From positions 372,001 to 436,000 of the forward strand of contig NZ_JACXBW010000001.1 of NCBI RefSeq assembly GCF_014712225.1: a stretch of DNA of 64,000 nt, written 5' to 3'. Below the pieces are notes generated by a model, which saw only the letters and a list, made by a program, of their open reading frames with translations, searched no databases and was not told where the DNA came from. This document shows positions 16,822 to 29,047 of this stretch, in pieces (position 1 is the first letter of the stretch; the number at the start of each line of letters is the position of its first letter). The stretch is from Pseudarthrobacter sulfonivorans (GTDB lineage: Bacteria > Actinomycetota > Actinomycetes > Actinomycetales > Micrococcaceae). The translations under genes were made by a program, and so were the position numbers.

Positions 16822-18141
16822 TCAGCCGAGGTTGGCGACTGACGGGTACAGCGGGTGGGCTGCGGCAAGTGCCTCAACCCGGTGACGCAGGCCGGAAAGG
16901 TCCGCGTCGGCGTCGGCAATCAATGCCTCGGCGATGATGTCCGCAACTTCACGGAACGCTGCCTCGCCGAAACCACGGGTGGCCAGGGCGGGGGTGCCGA
17001 TCCGGAGACCGGAGGTGACCATCGGCGGGCGCGGATCGAACGGCACGGCGTTGCGGTTGACGGTGATGTCAATCGCGGCGAGGCGGTCCTCGGCCTGCTG
17101 GCCGTTGAGCTCGCAGTTGCGCAGGTCAACCAGGACCAGGTGGACGTCGGTGCCGCCGGAAATCACGGAGATTCCCTTGGCGGTGACGTCCGGCTGGACC
17201 AGGCGGTCGGCCAGGATGCTGGCACCGGCGAGGACGCGCTCCTGGCGCTCCTTGAACTCCGGCGTGGCCGCGATCTTGAAGGCCACGGCCTTGCCGGCGA
17301 TGACGTGCTCCAGCGGCCCGCCCTGCTGTCCGGGGAAGACAGCCGAGTTGATCTTCTTGGCGATCGCGGGATCGTTGGAGAGGATGATGCCGCCACGCGG
17401 ACCGGCGAGGGTCTTGTGCGTGGTGGAGGTGACAACGTGGGCGTGCGGCACCGGGCTCGGGTGCAGGCCAGCTGCCACCAGGCCGGCGAAGTGTGCCATG
17501 TCCACCATCAGGTAAGCGCCCACCAGATCGGCGATCCGGCGGAACTCGGCGAAGTCCAGCTGACGGGCGTAAGCGGACCAGCCGGCAACGATCAGCTGCG
17601 GCTTGGTCTCCAGCGCCAGGCGCTCCACCTCGGCCATGTCAATGGTGTGGGTGTCTTCGCGGACCTGGTACGGGACAACGTTGTAGAGCTTGCCGGAGAA
17701 GTTGATCTTCATGCCGTGCGTCAGGTGTCCGCCGTGGGCCAGGTTCAGGCCCATGATGGTATCGCCCGGCTTAATCAGCGCGTGCATGACCGAGGCGTTG
17801 GCCTGTGCGCCGGAGTGCGGCTGCACGTTGGCGAACTCGGCGCCGAACAGGGCCTTGACGCGGTCGATGGCCAGCTGCTCGATGACGTCCACGTGCTCGC
17901 AGCCGCCGTAGTAGCGCTTGCCCGGGTAGCCCTCGGCGTACTTGTTGGTCAGGACCGAGCCCTGCGCCTGCATCACGGCGACGGCGGTGTGGTTCTCGGA
18001 GGCGATCATCTCCAGGCCGTCACGCTGGCGGCCCAGTTCGTCGTTGATCTTGACGGCGATTTCCGGGTCCAGCGTGGACAGGTCGGCGTCCAGGGACGGG
18101 GAAACTACCTGCTCGAACGTGGCTTCCGTTGTGGCGGTCAC
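16822..18141 (-). CDS. glyA: Serine hydroxymethyltransferase
   Basis: 439 residues, PLP enzyme interconverting glycine plus methylene-THF and serine. The PLP lysine is in [16 protein letters not shown]; other signature parts are [42 protein letters not shown] and [18 protein letters not shown]. It has about 15 more N-terminal residues than typical. It overlaps gcvH by 4 nt (ATGA). In this operon it would consume the methylene-THF made by GcvPTH. Confidence 0.96.
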   Translation of the reverse strand: MTATTEATFEQVVSPSLDADLSTLDPEIAVKINDELGRQRDGLEMIASENHTAVAVMQAQGSVLTNKYAEGYPGKRYYGGCEHVDVIEQLAIDRVKALFGAEFANVQPHSGAQANASVMHALIKPGDTIMGLNLAHGGHLTHGMKINFSGKLYNVVPYQVREDTHTIDMAEVERLALETKPQLIVAGWSAYARQLDFAEFRRIADLVGAYLMVDMAHFAGLVAAGLHPSPVPHAHVVTSTTHKTLAGPRGGIILSNDPAIAKKINSAVFPGQQGGPLEHVIAGKAVAFKIAATPEFKERQERVLAGASILADRLVQPDVTAKGISVISGGTDVHLVLVDLRNCELNGQQAEDRLAAIDITVNRNAVPFDPRPPMVTSGLRIGTPALATRGFGEAAFREVADIIAEALIADADADLSGLRHRVEALAAAHPLYPSVANLG

Positions 18142-18521
18142 AGTTCGCCGCCGTTGGCTTCGGCGTATTCCTGCGCGGACAGCAGCGGGCCTTCTTCGGT
18201 CACGGTGACCTTGAACAGCCAGCCGGCACCGTACGGATCGGAGTTGATCAGTGCGGGATCGGCCACGGCTTCGTCATTGATTTCCGTGACCTCGCCGGTG
18301 ACCGGTGAGTACAGGTCCGAGACGGACTTGGTGGACTCGATCTCGCCACAGGTCTCCCCCGCAGTAACGGTGGAGCCAACCTCGGGCAGGTCAACGTAGA
18401 CGATGTCGCCCAGCGCCTCAGCGGCAACAGCGGACACGCCAACAACCGACGGACCATCGCCATCAGCGGCGATCCACTCGTGCTCGGCGGAGTACTTCAG
18501 TTCAGCGGCAACTTTAGCCAT
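18138..18521 (-). CDS. gcvH: Glycine cleavage system H protein
   Basis: 127 residues, normal length. The lipoylated lysine lies in [19 protein letters not shown]. It carries the aminomethyl group between GcvP and GcvT. RBS AAGGAATAG before ATG 18521. A 250-bp gap with two repeat families separates it from gcvT. Confidence 0.95.
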   Translation of the reverse strand: MAKVAAELKYSAEHEWIAADGDGPSVVGVSAVAAEALGDIVYVDLPEVGSTVTAGETCGEIESTKSVSDLYSPVTGEVTEINDEAVADPALINSDPYGAGWLFKVTVTEEGPLLSAQEYAEANGGEL

Positions 18522-18548
18522 GTTGTCTATTCCTTAAGTTTGGAGTTC

Positions 18549-18632
18549 AAAGTGAGAGAGCGTTCGCCCAAACACCACATCAAGTGAGAGAGCGTCCGGT
18601 CAAAACGTGCATTAAGTGAGAGAGCGTCCGGG
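18549..18632. repeat. 32-bp periodic repeat B, cluster 1
   Basis: Three copies of AAGTGAGAGAGCG start at 18550, 18582 and 18614, exactly 32 bp apart, with variable sequence between. They lie between gcvT and gcvH. The same element occurs at 37141, 40794 and 45171. Confidence 0.8.
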
Positions 18633-18677
18633 GGTGGGAACTGAGGGGCCGGCGACCCGGGGTTTTTGACCTCAACC

Positions 18678-18766
18678 ACCGGAGTCGGGGCTGGGGCTGG
18701 CATCCGGCAGCATGCGTCAAAGCGAGGAACGAGCAGCATGCAGAGGATGTCAGCCCCAGCCCCCGG
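18678..18766. repeat. Intra-operon palindrome C, copy 2
   Basis: An 89-bp palindrome (outer arms GGGCTGGGGCTG/CAGCCCCAGCCC, core CATCCGGCAGC and GAGGATGTCAGC) 6 bp past the gcvT stop. Core shared with 16733-16809. Confidence 0.7.
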
Positions 18767-18771
18767 AGGGC

Positions 18772-19884
18772 TTACTTCTGGCGCTTGTAGAACGGGAGGG
18801 CGATGACCTCGAACGGCTCTGCCTTGCCGCGCAGGTCGACGTCCAGGGCGGTGCCCAGTTCGGCGTGCTCGATGTCGACATAGGCCAGTGCAACAGGGTA
18901 CCCGAGGGTGGGGCTGGGCTGGCCGGAGGTGACTTCGCCGACGACGTTGCCGTCCTTGAGGACCGGGTAGCCGCCACGGCCGGCGCGGCGGCCGAGGCCC
19001 TTCAGGCCCACGAGCTTGCGCTTCGAACCCTCGGCCTTGGAAGCCTCGAGGGCGGAGCGGCCCACGAAGTCGCCTTCCTTGGACTTGAGCGCGACAACGG
19101 GGCCCAGGCCGGCGTCGAACGGTGAACGCTCGAGCGAAAGCTCGTTGCCGTACAGCGGCATGCCGGCTTCCAGGCGGAGCGAATCGCGGGACGCGAGGCC
19201 GCACGGGATGATGCCGAACTCTTCCCCGGCTTCGGCGACGGACGCCCACAGGGAGGCGGCGCCGTCGTTCGGTACGAAGAGCTCGAAGCCGTCCTCGCCG
19301 GTGTAGCCGGTGCGGGCCAAGATGACGTTGTGGCCGGCGACAGTGAGCTCGTTGAACGCGTAGTACTTCAGGTCGGTGACCAGTGCGTGCTGGGCCTCAT
19401 CGGTCAGCTTGAGCAGGATGGCCTCGGCCTTGGGGCCCTGCACGGCGATCAGCGAGGTTTCCGCGGAGGCGTCCTCCACCTTGACATCGAAGTCCGCTGC
19501 GCGTTCTGCCAAGGCAGCGGCGACGGTGGGGGCGTTGCCGGCGTTGGGGACCACGAGGTACTTCTCGTCGCCGAAACGGTAGACGATGAGGTCATCGATG
19601 ATGCCGCCGTCGGCGTTGCAGATCAGCGAGTACTTGGCCTTGCCGTCCGCGATGGCGGAGAGCTTGCCCACCAGGGCGTAGTCCAGGAACGCGCCGGCCG
19701 CGGGACCGGTGACCCAGACTTCGCCCATGTGGGAGAGGTCGAACAGGCCGGCAGCCTTGCGGACCGCGTGGTGCTCGGCCAGCTCGGAGCTGTACTTCAG
19801 GGGCATCTGCCAGCCACCGAAATCGGTGAAGGAGGCGCCCAGCTTCTTGTGCTCTTCGTAAAGGGCGGTGTACTTCTCAGTCAT
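18772..19884 (-). CDS. gcvT: Aminomethyltransferase (glycine cleavage T protein)
   Basis: 370 residues. Signature parts: LYEEHKKLGASFTDFGGWQMPLKY, LFDLSHMGEVWVTGP, YTGEDGFELFVPND, and GLASRDSLRLEAGMPLYGNEL. Transfers the methylene group from lipoyl-GcvH to THF with release of ammonia. 11 nt after gcvP. Confidence 0.96.
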   Translation of the reverse strand: MTEKYTALYEEHKKLGASFTDFGGWQMPLKYSSELAEHHAVRKAAGLFDLSHMGEVWVTGPAAGAFLDYALVGKLSAIADGKAKYSLICNADGGIIDDLIVYRFGDEKYLVVPNAGNAPTVAAALAERAADFDVKVEDASAETSLIAVQGPKAEAILLKLTDEAQHALVTDLKYYAFNELTVAGHNVILARTGYTGEDGFELFVPNDGAASLWASVAEAGEEFGIIPCGLASRDSLRLEAGMPLYGNELSLERSPFDAGLGPVVALKSKEGDFVGRSALEASKAEGSKRKLVGLKGLGRRAGRGGYPVLKDGNVVGEVTSGQPSPTLGYPVALAYVDIEHAELGTALDVDLRGKAEPFEVIALPFYKRQK

Positions 19885-19895
19885 GATCGGAATCC

Positions 19896-22748
<2,853 letters not shown>

Positions 22749-22799
22749 GAAAGGAACTCCATAATTCAGGTGGCGTCCGCTGGGTACGCCACATTGATT

Positions 22800-23002
22800 C
22801 GGGTTCCTCTCCGCTCTGTATTGGACCTGAGAGTTTCCGCTCCACCTGCTTTTACAGGATGGCGCTTGCACCGTCGGTGAGCCCGTTTCCGGACTGCTTT
22901 CCAGAGTTGCCTAACCGCGGCGGTACGTGGGCCTGAGAGATTCCCGGAGAGGATTTGCTCCTACGGCGCCTGCGTAACGTACTGGCAGGACTCTCCCGCC
23001 GC
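22800..23002 (-). ncRNA. Tandem glycine riboswitch (two aptamers)
   Basis: On the minus strand two aptamers are visible. The first runs from GCGGGAGAGTCCTGCCAG (near 23002) through CGCCGTAGGAGCAAATCC to CTCTCAGG (near 22930); the second ends in GGAAACTCTCAGG near 22830. The G-G-A-G-A-G, GGAGCAA and CTCTCAGG blocks are the known conserved core. It sits about 50 nt before the gcvP ATG and would turn the operon on with glycine. Confidence 0.9.
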
Positions 23003-23042
23003 AGATCAAAAGCTGCATCACCTCGTCAGTGACACGCCTCAC

Positions 23043-23071
23043 AGCTTACCCGGTTTGCCGGCGACCCGCAA
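23043..23071 (-). promoter_or_regulatory. Promoter of the glycine operon
   Basis: Minus-strand -35 TTGCGG (23071-23066) and -10 TAAGCT (23048-23043) with a 17-bp spacer. Transcription would begin about 35 nt before the first aptamer. Confidence 0.55.
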
Positions 23072-23140
23072 TTTGCCGTCCCGGGATTAGGGTCACAGTC
23101 CCCTCCACCCAGGCCGGGACCTCGGCGGCCAGCTGCTCAT

Positions 23141-23938
23141 TCAAGATGCCCTGTCGGTTGAGACGCCCAGCTCACTTGAGACGGTCCGCGTGGTTTCGAG
23201 TAGCGCGGCCGTGACCTTGTCCATCTCAGCCCTGTCCACCTCTTCGGCCGGAAACACCACGGTCATGGTGAGTGGAAGCGAATCAACCGAGGAGAAGACG
23301 GGAGCGGAAACGGAGGAAACGCCGGGAATAATCCCGCCGGAGGTGACTGCGTAGCCGGCTGCCAGGACTTCGTTGCGCTTGCGGCTGATATCGGCGTCCG
23401 AGTACGCCTCAGCCTTGAGTCGCGCCCGGTCGGCCTCCAACGCGGCCGATGACATGGATTCAGGCAGGTAGGCAAGAAAGACAAGTCCGCCGGAGGAGGT
23501 CAGCATGGGAAGCTTGGCGCCCACCCGGACGTTGAAGGGGAGCACGTGCGCGCCATAATCCCAGCGGACTACAACAGGCCCATCCTCGCCCCACACAGCG
23601 AGATTGACGGAGTGTCCGCAGGTGTCGCGCAGCCGCATGGCATAGTCCGAGGCCACTGAGACTTCATTTGTCCGGCGCAGAGACTCTGCGCCCAGGCGGC
23701 GCATGGCTGGCCCGAAGTCGTACCTGCCCGTCTTGGGCGACTGTGAGGCCAGACCGGAGCGAACGAGGCTGACCAGATACCGGTGAGCCTTGTTGGGCTG
23801 GAAACCGCTGCGCTCGGCGATCTCAGAGAGTGACATCGGCCCGCCGCCAGCCTCAAGGGCCTGCATTACACGCATGGCCAATTCAACGGACTGAATGCCT
23901 TGACGCTCGGTGGCTGACTCTTGGTCCAGGTTGCTCAA
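23141..23938 (-). CDS. IclR-family regulator of the resorcylate cluster
   Basis: 265 residues. N-terminal winged helix (VELAMRVMQALEAGGGPMSLSEIAERSGFQPNKAHRYLVSLVRSGL) and IclR effector domain. The start is TTG 23938 with GAGGGAAG upstream; no earlier ATG is in frame. In Rhodococcus jostii RHA1 the homologous tsd cluster has an IclR regulator, TsdR (established knowledge). It is likely to bind the palindromes in the 26950-27074 gap. Confidence 0.85.
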   Translation of the reverse strand: MSNLDQESATERQGIQSVELAMRVMQALEAGGGPMSLSEIAERSGFQPNKAHRYLVSLVRSGLASQSPKTGRYDFGPAMRRLGAESLRRTNEVSVASDYAMRLRDTCGHSVNLAVWGEDGPVVVRWDYGAHVLPFNVRVGAKLPMLTSSGGLVFLAYLPESMSSAALEADRARLKAEAYSDADISRKRNEVLAAGYAVTSGGIIPGVSSVSAPVFSSVDSLPLTMTVVFPAEEVDRAEMDKVTAALLETTRTVSSELGVSTDRAS

Positions 23939-23978
23939 ATCGTTACTTCCCTCATGCTTGCTTCGTAACCGCGCGCAC

Positions 23979-24024
23979 CACTGGCCACACCCCGGCGCGA
24001 TGCCGAATCGGGGTGCGGCCAGTG
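23979..24024. terminator. Hairpin between MFS and IclR genes
   Basis: Inverted repeat with arms CACTGGCCACACCCCG and CGGGGTGCGGCCAGTG (one mismatch), loop of 14 nt. Follows the transporter stop on the minus strand, so it may lower read-through into the regulator gene. Confidence 0.6.
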
Positions 24025-24054
24025 TACTTGGCGGGCAGGGATCTTGTCCGTGCC

Positions 24055-25404
24055 CTAGGCCCCCGGCGCCGGGATTTGTTCCCGAACCGAGCCGGATGCT
24101 GCCGGCGAACCGACAGCTTTAACCTTCACTTGAGGCACAAGGATTGAGGCCGCTGCGCCGATAACGGCCGGAATAGCGAAGGCGTAGAAGTTCCACTCGA
24201 CAGCGAGTCCCGACGTCATGACCCAAGCACCGAGCGAGGGTCCGACGATGGCACCGAGCCGCCCGAAGGACAGCGCCCAAGCCAGTCCGCTTCCCCGAAT
24301 GTCATCGGGGTAGCGGGTCAGGATGAACCCGTTGACGAGGATCTGGGAACCGATGAAGCCAACGCCACTGAGGAACATAAAGAGGAACAGTACAATCACA
24401 TTGGGATTCACGCTCATGACTAGCAGGCTGACGGCGCCGGTCAGGAATGCCACAATGACCACCGGCTTCGCCCCGATTCTGTCCGCAATCCGGCCGCCGA
24501 TCACCACTCCGACGCCAACACCGACCCACATAGCCGCGGTCTGCAAGAGTGCAGAACCCAGGGAGTAGCCACTGGCCTGCATCATGGTCGGGAGCCAGGC
24601 CGTGATGCCGAAGACGAGCAGCAGGCCGCAGAAAGTCATCACCCAGAAGAGGAGCGTTGCCCGGGCCACTCCTGGAGCAAACAGCGGTCCGATGCCGGCA
24701 AAGTGCCGTTTTCCGGCCGCAGTCAGTACCGGAACGGGCAGGCCCATGGACTCGCTTAGACGGTGCGCTTCGTCGGTTTGTCCGGTGCGGAGGAGGTGGA
24801 CCGGCGGGACCGGCAGCAGTTTCCAGGCGAACGGGAGGATGATGACAACCGGGATGACACCGATGATGTACAGCCACCGGTAGGAGGCGGCCGGCAACAT
24901 CATTGCCCCGAGCAGGGGTGCCGCAAGCCCGCCGACAGCATAGCCGGCCATGACGATTCCCGTGTTCCGGTTGCGGTGGTTAGGGACAGACAGGTCGGCC
25001 ACATACGCCAGCAGCGTGGGCAGCACGACGCCGAGGCCGAGGCCGACAAGTGCCCGGCCCACTCCGAAAACGGCAACATTCTGCGCTACCGCCGACAGCA
25101 CCATGCCAGCGGAGAAAATGACACAGCTGGCCAGGATCAGCCGGAGGGCTCCAACCCGGCGCATCAGGGCACCGGCGAGCGCCGCGCCGATGAGCATGCC
25201 TGCTCCCACGACGGAACCCAGCACGCCTGCAGAGGCCTTGTTCACATTCAGTGATGCGTCGGCCAGCAGGGCCGGGACGGACACCCCGTAGATGGCCAGG
25301 TCGTAGCCTTCAAGCGCGGCGATCACGAAAGCAATGGTCAGAAGGGTCCGTTCCGTGATGGTTCGGAACGGCCGTTGTCCGGCAGTTTTTCGAGTTGTTG
25401 ACAT
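24055..25404 (-). CDS. MFS transporter, aromatic acid/H+ symporter type
   Basis: 449 residues, twelve predicted membrane segments. The AAHS-family pattern is seen: an early charged helix (EGYDLAIYGVSVPALL, like the D-G-x-D motif of PcaK/BenK), the loop GALMRRVGALRLILASC, and GGRIADRIGAKPVVIVAF. It is 3 nt after the hydroxylase gene. Context suggests import of gamma-resorcylate or a related dihydroxybenzoate. Confidence 0.85.
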   Translation of the reverse strand: MSTTRKTAGQRPFRTITERTLLTIAFVIAALEGYDLAIYGVSVPALLADASLNVNKASAGVLGSVVGAGMLIGAALAGALMRRVGALRLILASCVIFSAGMVLSAVAQNVAVFGVGRALVGLGLGVVLPTLLAYVADLSVPNHRNRNTGIVMAGYAVGGLAAPLLGAMMLPAASYRWLYIIGVIPVVIILPFAWKLLPVPPVHLLRTGQTDEAHRLSESMGLPVPVLTAAGKRHFAGIGPLFAPGVARATLLFWVMTFCGLLLVFGITAWLPTMMQASGYSLGSALLQTAAMWVGVGVGVVIGGRIADRIGAKPVVIVAFLTGAVSLLVMSVNPNVIVLFLFMFLSGVGFIGSQILVNGFILTRYPDDIRGSGLAWALSFGRLGAIVGPSLGAWVMTSGLAVEWNFYAFAIPAVIGAAASILVPQVKVKAVGSPAASGSVREQIPAPGA

Positions 25405-25407
25405 GGC

Positions 25408-26949
25408 CTACACTCCTACGGATGCTGTAATGCTGCTCGGCGTTGAGCAGGCACTGTGATACTCATGCAGGAGCGCAGCGTACTCATCGTTCGTGCGCGC
25501 GGCTCCATACACATAGAAATCGGGACGGACCAGAACGGCTGAACAGTCGTTGGTTTCGAACCACTTCAAGTAGTTGCCGTTCACGTCTGTGAACGACCCG
25601 CTGACGCGTCCCGTCTCAGGATCGATAACGACGACGTCACCTGGGATGTTTGCGTCGGTTGAGTTGGTCTCTCGGTACCATTCTCCACTGCAGAGCAACC
25701 TGAACCCGTAGCCGAAGACGTCATCGAAGCGTCCCGAGACCGTGCCGGCGCGGACCTCGTCCTGGATGAACAGCTGTCCGTTTGCGGGGTGGGACGTGGG
25801 TGCGATGAAGCCCGGCCCCAGTCCGGGGAATTTCAGCTTCTCCGGCTTCAGGTTGTTCCGACGGTTCGCGATGAACTGCTCATCGCGCTGCCGTGCTTTC
25901 TCCGGATCGCGCATCGTCTGGACTTTGCCAAGTTCTATGCCCTTGTGCACGACAGCCGCCACGTGGGGTTCGCGCTCGCTCTGATAGGTGTCCAAAATGT
26001 CCGCCCCCGCCTTGCCCGCAAGCAGGAGATCGAGTTTGAACGCGAGATTCTGAGCGTCGCGGACGCCGGAACACATCCCCTGGCCGAGGAAGGGTGGCAT
26101 CTGGTGGGCAGCGTCACCCGCCAGGACAATCCTTCCCTGCCTCCAGGGGCTGGCGATGAGGGACCGGAACGTGTAGGTCGCAACCCGGATGAGCTCGGCT
26201 TGGTCCGGCACGAGATATTCCTTGACCCGCGCCCACACCCGCTCCGGATCACGCTCAGTCAGGAAGGCTTCTTCAGAGTCGAGCATAAAGCTGAAGCGGT
26301 GGTGATCAGGACCGAGCGAAATGATGGACTGCGGCTGCCTCGGATCACACACCTGGCGGGCCAGAGGCACCTCGACCTCGCCGGTGAGCCGGAAGTCGCA
26401 CACCAGCCACGGCTCGGAGAATCCAAAGTCCTCCAACTCCGCGCCCATCCAGCCGCGGGTGAAGCCGTTCCCCCCGTCACAAGCGACGACGTAGGACGCT
26501 GTGACGGTCCCGCCGGGAACCGTGATGTCCACGCCGTCGGCAGATTCCAGGTAGCCCTCTACCGGCGAACTGAATCGGACCGTGATATTTGGCATGGAGC
26601 GGCACAGGCGGTCGAGCGCATCTTCGAGGTCCGGCTGGTACATCATGTACCACTCGGACCAACCCGAAGCCCCTTTCAGGGCGAATTCGTGCTCGATCAG
26701 CAACTCGCCGTCAGCGTTTCGCCACTCGTAATTCCGCTGGGCGTTGACCTTCGGCAGCAGTGCCTCGGCGATGCCCAGCCGGGCGAAGGTCCGCATGGTC
26801 TCGTCGTCGAAAATCGCGGCACGCGGCAAGTTATAGAGCCCGGCGTACCTCTCCAGCACCACAACCTTGTGGCCCGCCTGGCCCAGCAGCGCCGCCGTTG
26901 CCATCCCTACAGGGCCGTAACCCACTACGGCAACATCAAATTTTTCCAT
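25408..26949 (-). CDS. FAD-dependent aromatic hydroxylase (putative resorcinol hydroxylase)
   Basis: 513 residues of the PheA/MhpA flavin monooxygenase family. FAD motif VAVVGYGPVGMATAALLGQAGHKVVVLER at the start, DG motif (VACDGGNGFTRGWMG) and GDAAHQMPPFLGQGMCSGVRDAQNLAFKLDL for ribityl binding. ATG 26949 is preferred to 26955 because GAGG lies 6 nt before it. In this cluster the expected reaction is resorcinol to hydroxyquinol. MhpA-type enzymes on other substrates cannot be excluded. Confidence 0.82.
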   Translation of the reverse strand: MEKFDVAVVGYGPVGMATAALLGQAGHKVVVLERYAGLYNLPRAAIFDDETMRTFARLGIAEALLPKVNAQRNYEWRNADGELLIEHEFALKGASGWSEWYMMYQPDLEDALDRLCRSMPNITVRFSSPVEGYLESADGVDITVPGGTVTASYVVACDGGNGFTRGWMGAELEDFGFSEPWLVCDFRLTGEVEVPLARQVCDPRQPQSIISLGPDHHRFSFMLDSEEAFLTERDPERVWARVKEYLVPDQAELIRVATYTFRSLIASPWRQGRIVLAGDAAHQMPPFLGQGMCSGVRDAQNLAFKLDLLLAGKAGADILDTYQSEREPHVAAVVHKGIELGKVQTMRDPEKARQRDEQFIANRRNNLKPEKLKFPGLGPGFIAPTSHPANGQLFIQDEVRAGTVSGRFDDVFGYGFRLLCSGEWYRETNSTDANIPGDVVVIDPETGRVSGSFTDVNGNYLKWFETNDCSAVLVRPDFYVYGAARTNDEYAALLHEYHSACSTPSSITASVGV

Positions 26950-27011
26950 CGTCATCCTCAGGTCTTGGAGCGGACCACTCCTGTGATCCTTGACACAAGG
27001 CCAGCGTATGA

Positions 27012-27041
27012 TTCATTATTAGTGAAGTCAATGCATATTGG
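27012..27041. promoter_or_regulatory. Candidate IclR operator in the divergent promoter region
   Basis: AT-rich stretch with the imperfect palindrome TTCATTATTAGTGAA (27012-27026, 12 of 15 positions symmetric), followed by CAATGCATATTG. It lies between the divergent hydroxylase and decarboxylase genes and stands out against the high-GC surroundings. Confidence 0.45.
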
Positions 27042-27074
27042 TGAATTGATTTTTTACGGCCAAAGGAGCTCGTT

Positions 27075-28079
27075 TTGAAGAAGATTGCCCTCGAAGAACA
27101 CTTCGTCACCCCGGATCTTGTGGGATATGGAAGCAGCACCAGCTCCATCGCCCAGCCCCAGGCCTGGGCGGATGCCTCGCGGCGCCTGCTGGACTTCACG
27201 GAAGAACGCCTTCCGGAAATGGATCTCCACGGGATAGACATGGAGGTGCTCTCCCTGAACTCCCCCGGCATCCAGGCCGAGACGGATCCCGGAACGGCCA
27301 TCGCCAAGACCAAGACCGTGAACGACTTCCTCGCCGGCATCATGGTCGAACGGCCCACCCGGTTCTCCGGCTTCGCCGCACTTCCCCTGCAGGACCCGCA
27401 GGCGGCGGCCAAGGAGCTCGAGCGTGCTGTCACTGAACTCGGCATGAAGGGCGCCCTCGTCAACGCCCACACAAACGGGATGTACCTGGATGATCCGAAG
27501 CTGCGCGTGGTCTGGGAAATGGCGGAGGGCCTCGATGTGCCGCTGTATCTGCACCCGGCCAACGGCGTGGACACCGCCCACGTGCTGGACGGCCACCCGG
27601 AACTCGTCGGCCCCATGTGGAGCTGGGGCATCGACACCTCGACCCACGCGCTCCGCTTGATTTTCGGCGGGGTCTTCGACGACTTCCCCAACGCCAAACT
27701 GCTTCTGGGGCACATGGGCGAAGGGCTCCCCTACGTCCTGTGGCGGCTGGACTCCCGATGGGACTTCCACAACCACCACGGCATCGAACTGGCCAAGGGC
27801 AAGCCGTCCGAATACCTGCGGGACAACCTTTACATCACCACCAGTGGCGTCTGCTCACCAGCGCCGCTGCTCTGCGCACTCCTGGCCGTGGGGGCAGACC
27901 ACATCCTCTTCGGAACCGACTACCCGTTCGAGACCATCGAAGCGGCCGCCCAATTCCTGGACAATGCCCCGATCAGCGAAGCGGACCGCGAGAAGATCAG
28001 CTTCCGCAACGCCGAGAAGCTCCTGCACCTGGGAGATCACGCCAGTGCAGTACCGGGCTTGGTTACGGCATCACGCTAG
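27075..28079 (+). CDS. Amidohydrolase, gamma-resorcylate decarboxylase type
   Basis: 334 residues. Starts MKKIALEEHFVTP, the metal-binding E-x-H start of ACMSD-type amidohydrolases and very like 2,6-dihydroxybenzoate decarboxylases (ALEEHF). Later parts: LYLHPANGVDT, LLLGHMGEGLPYVLWRLDSR, and ILFGTDYPFETIEAA with the catalytic aspartate. The start is TTG 27075 with AAAGGAG 8 nt upstream. Predicted to convert gamma-resorcylate to resorcinol. Confidence 0.87.
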   Translation: MKKIALEEHFVTPDLVGYGSSTSSIAQPQAWADASRRLLDFTEERLPEMDLHGIDMEVLSLNSPGIQAETDPGTAIAKTKTVNDFLAGIMVERPTRFSGFAALPLQDPQAAAKELERAVTELGMKGALVNAHTNGMYLDDPKLRVVWEMAEGLDVPLYLHPANGVDTAHVLDGHPELVGPMWSWGIDTSTHALRLIFGGVFDDFPNAKLLLGHMGEGLPYVLWRLDSRWDFHNHHGIELAKGKPSEYLRDNLYITTSGVCSPAPLLCALLAVGADHILFGTDYPFETIEAAAQFLDNAPISEADREKISFRNAEKLLHLGDHASAVPGLVTASR

Positions 28080-28086
28080 CTTGGCC

Positions 28087-28127
28087 GGTCATCCGGCTGC
28101 ATCGTCTCAGGATGCAGCCGGATGACC
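28087..28127. repeat. Perfect hairpin between decarboxylase and dioxygenase genes
   Basis: Arms of 17 bp (GGTCATCCGGCTGCATC and its complement) with a 7-nt loop, just after the decarboxylase stop. No T run follows on the plus strand, so partial termination or mRNA stabilisation is more likely than full termination. Confidence 0.6.
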
Positions 28128-28166
28128 TTGACACCTTCAAACCCGTTTACAGAGGAAGATCAGACA

Positions 28167-29036
28167 ATGGCAACGAACGTTGACGCCGACGCCCTCACCG
28201 CGGAAGTGCTGCAGAGCTTCTCCGCCACCCCGAATGAGCGGACCAAGGAAATCCTGGGCAGCTTGACGACCCATCTGCACGCCTTCGTCCGGGACATCGC
28301 ACCTTCCATCGAGGAGTGGGAGCAGGCCATAGATTTCCTCACTCGGACCGGGAAGACCTGTACAGACGTGCGCCAGGAATTCATCCTGCTGTCCGACGTC
28401 TTGGGTGTCTCGATGCTGGTCGAGACCATCAACGGCCAGGAGACCCCGGACGCGACGGACTCAACTGTCCTCGGCCCGTTCCATATGGTCGAGTCGCCTG
28501 TCAGGGCGCTTGGAGACGACGCCTCGCCAGAGAGTGAGGGCCCGCGCTGCGTGGTTAGCGGCAGAGTTGTCTCGATCGACGGAACCCCCATACCGAACGC
28601 TGAGATCGATATCTGGCAGGCCGACACCAAGGGCTTCTATGACGTCCAACAGCCGGGCATCCAGAGCATCGGCAACGGGAGAGCCCTGCTGCGTTCAGAC
28701 TCCGAGGGCCGTTTCCATTTCCGGTCCGTCGTCCCCATGTACTACCCCATTCCCACCGACGGTCCCGTCGGGGAGCTCCTGGACGCTACCGACCGCCACC
28801 CCTACCGTCCCGCCCACATCCACTTCCTTGTTACGGCCCCCGGTTATCGGGAGCTGACCACCCACATCTTCATCGGCGGCAGCGAGTACATAGAGTCCGA
28901 TGCCGTATTCGCCGTCAAGGAATCCCTGGTCAAGGACTTCACCGAGAACACGGACCCCGGGGAAGCCGCCCGCTACGGGGTCCAGACCCCGTTCCGGCAC
29001 GGCCGCTTCGACATCGTGCTTCACCCCGGATCCTAG
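28167..29036 (+). CDS. Hydroxyquinol 1,2-dioxygenase (intradiol)
   Basis: 289 residues. N-terminal helical dimerisation domain (about 1-100) then the catalytic domain: LGPFHMVESP, VSGRVVSIDGTPIPNAEIDIWQAD, the iron-ligand tyrosine regions DVQQPG and MYYPIPTDGPVG, and the histidines in HPYRPAHIHFLVTAPGY. Cleaves hydroxyquinol to maleylacetate. ATG 28167 follows GAGGAAGATCAGACA; a longer frame from 28122 overlaps the hairpin. Confidence 0.9.
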   Translation: MATNVDADALTAEVLQSFSATPNERTKEILGSLTTHLHAFVRDIAPSIEEWEQAIDFLTRTGKTCTDVRQEFILLSDVLGVSMLVETINGQETPDATDSTVLGPFHMVESPVRALGDDASPESEGPRCVVSGRVVSIDGTPIPNAEIDIWQADTKGFYDVQQPGIQSIGNGRALLRSDSEGRFHFRSVVPMYYPIPTDGPVGELLDATDRHPYRPAHIHFLVTAPGYRELTTHIFIGGSEYIESDAVFAVKESLVKDFTENTDPGEAARYGVQTPFRHGRFDIVLHPGS

Positions 29037-29047
29037 GAGAGCCCGCC

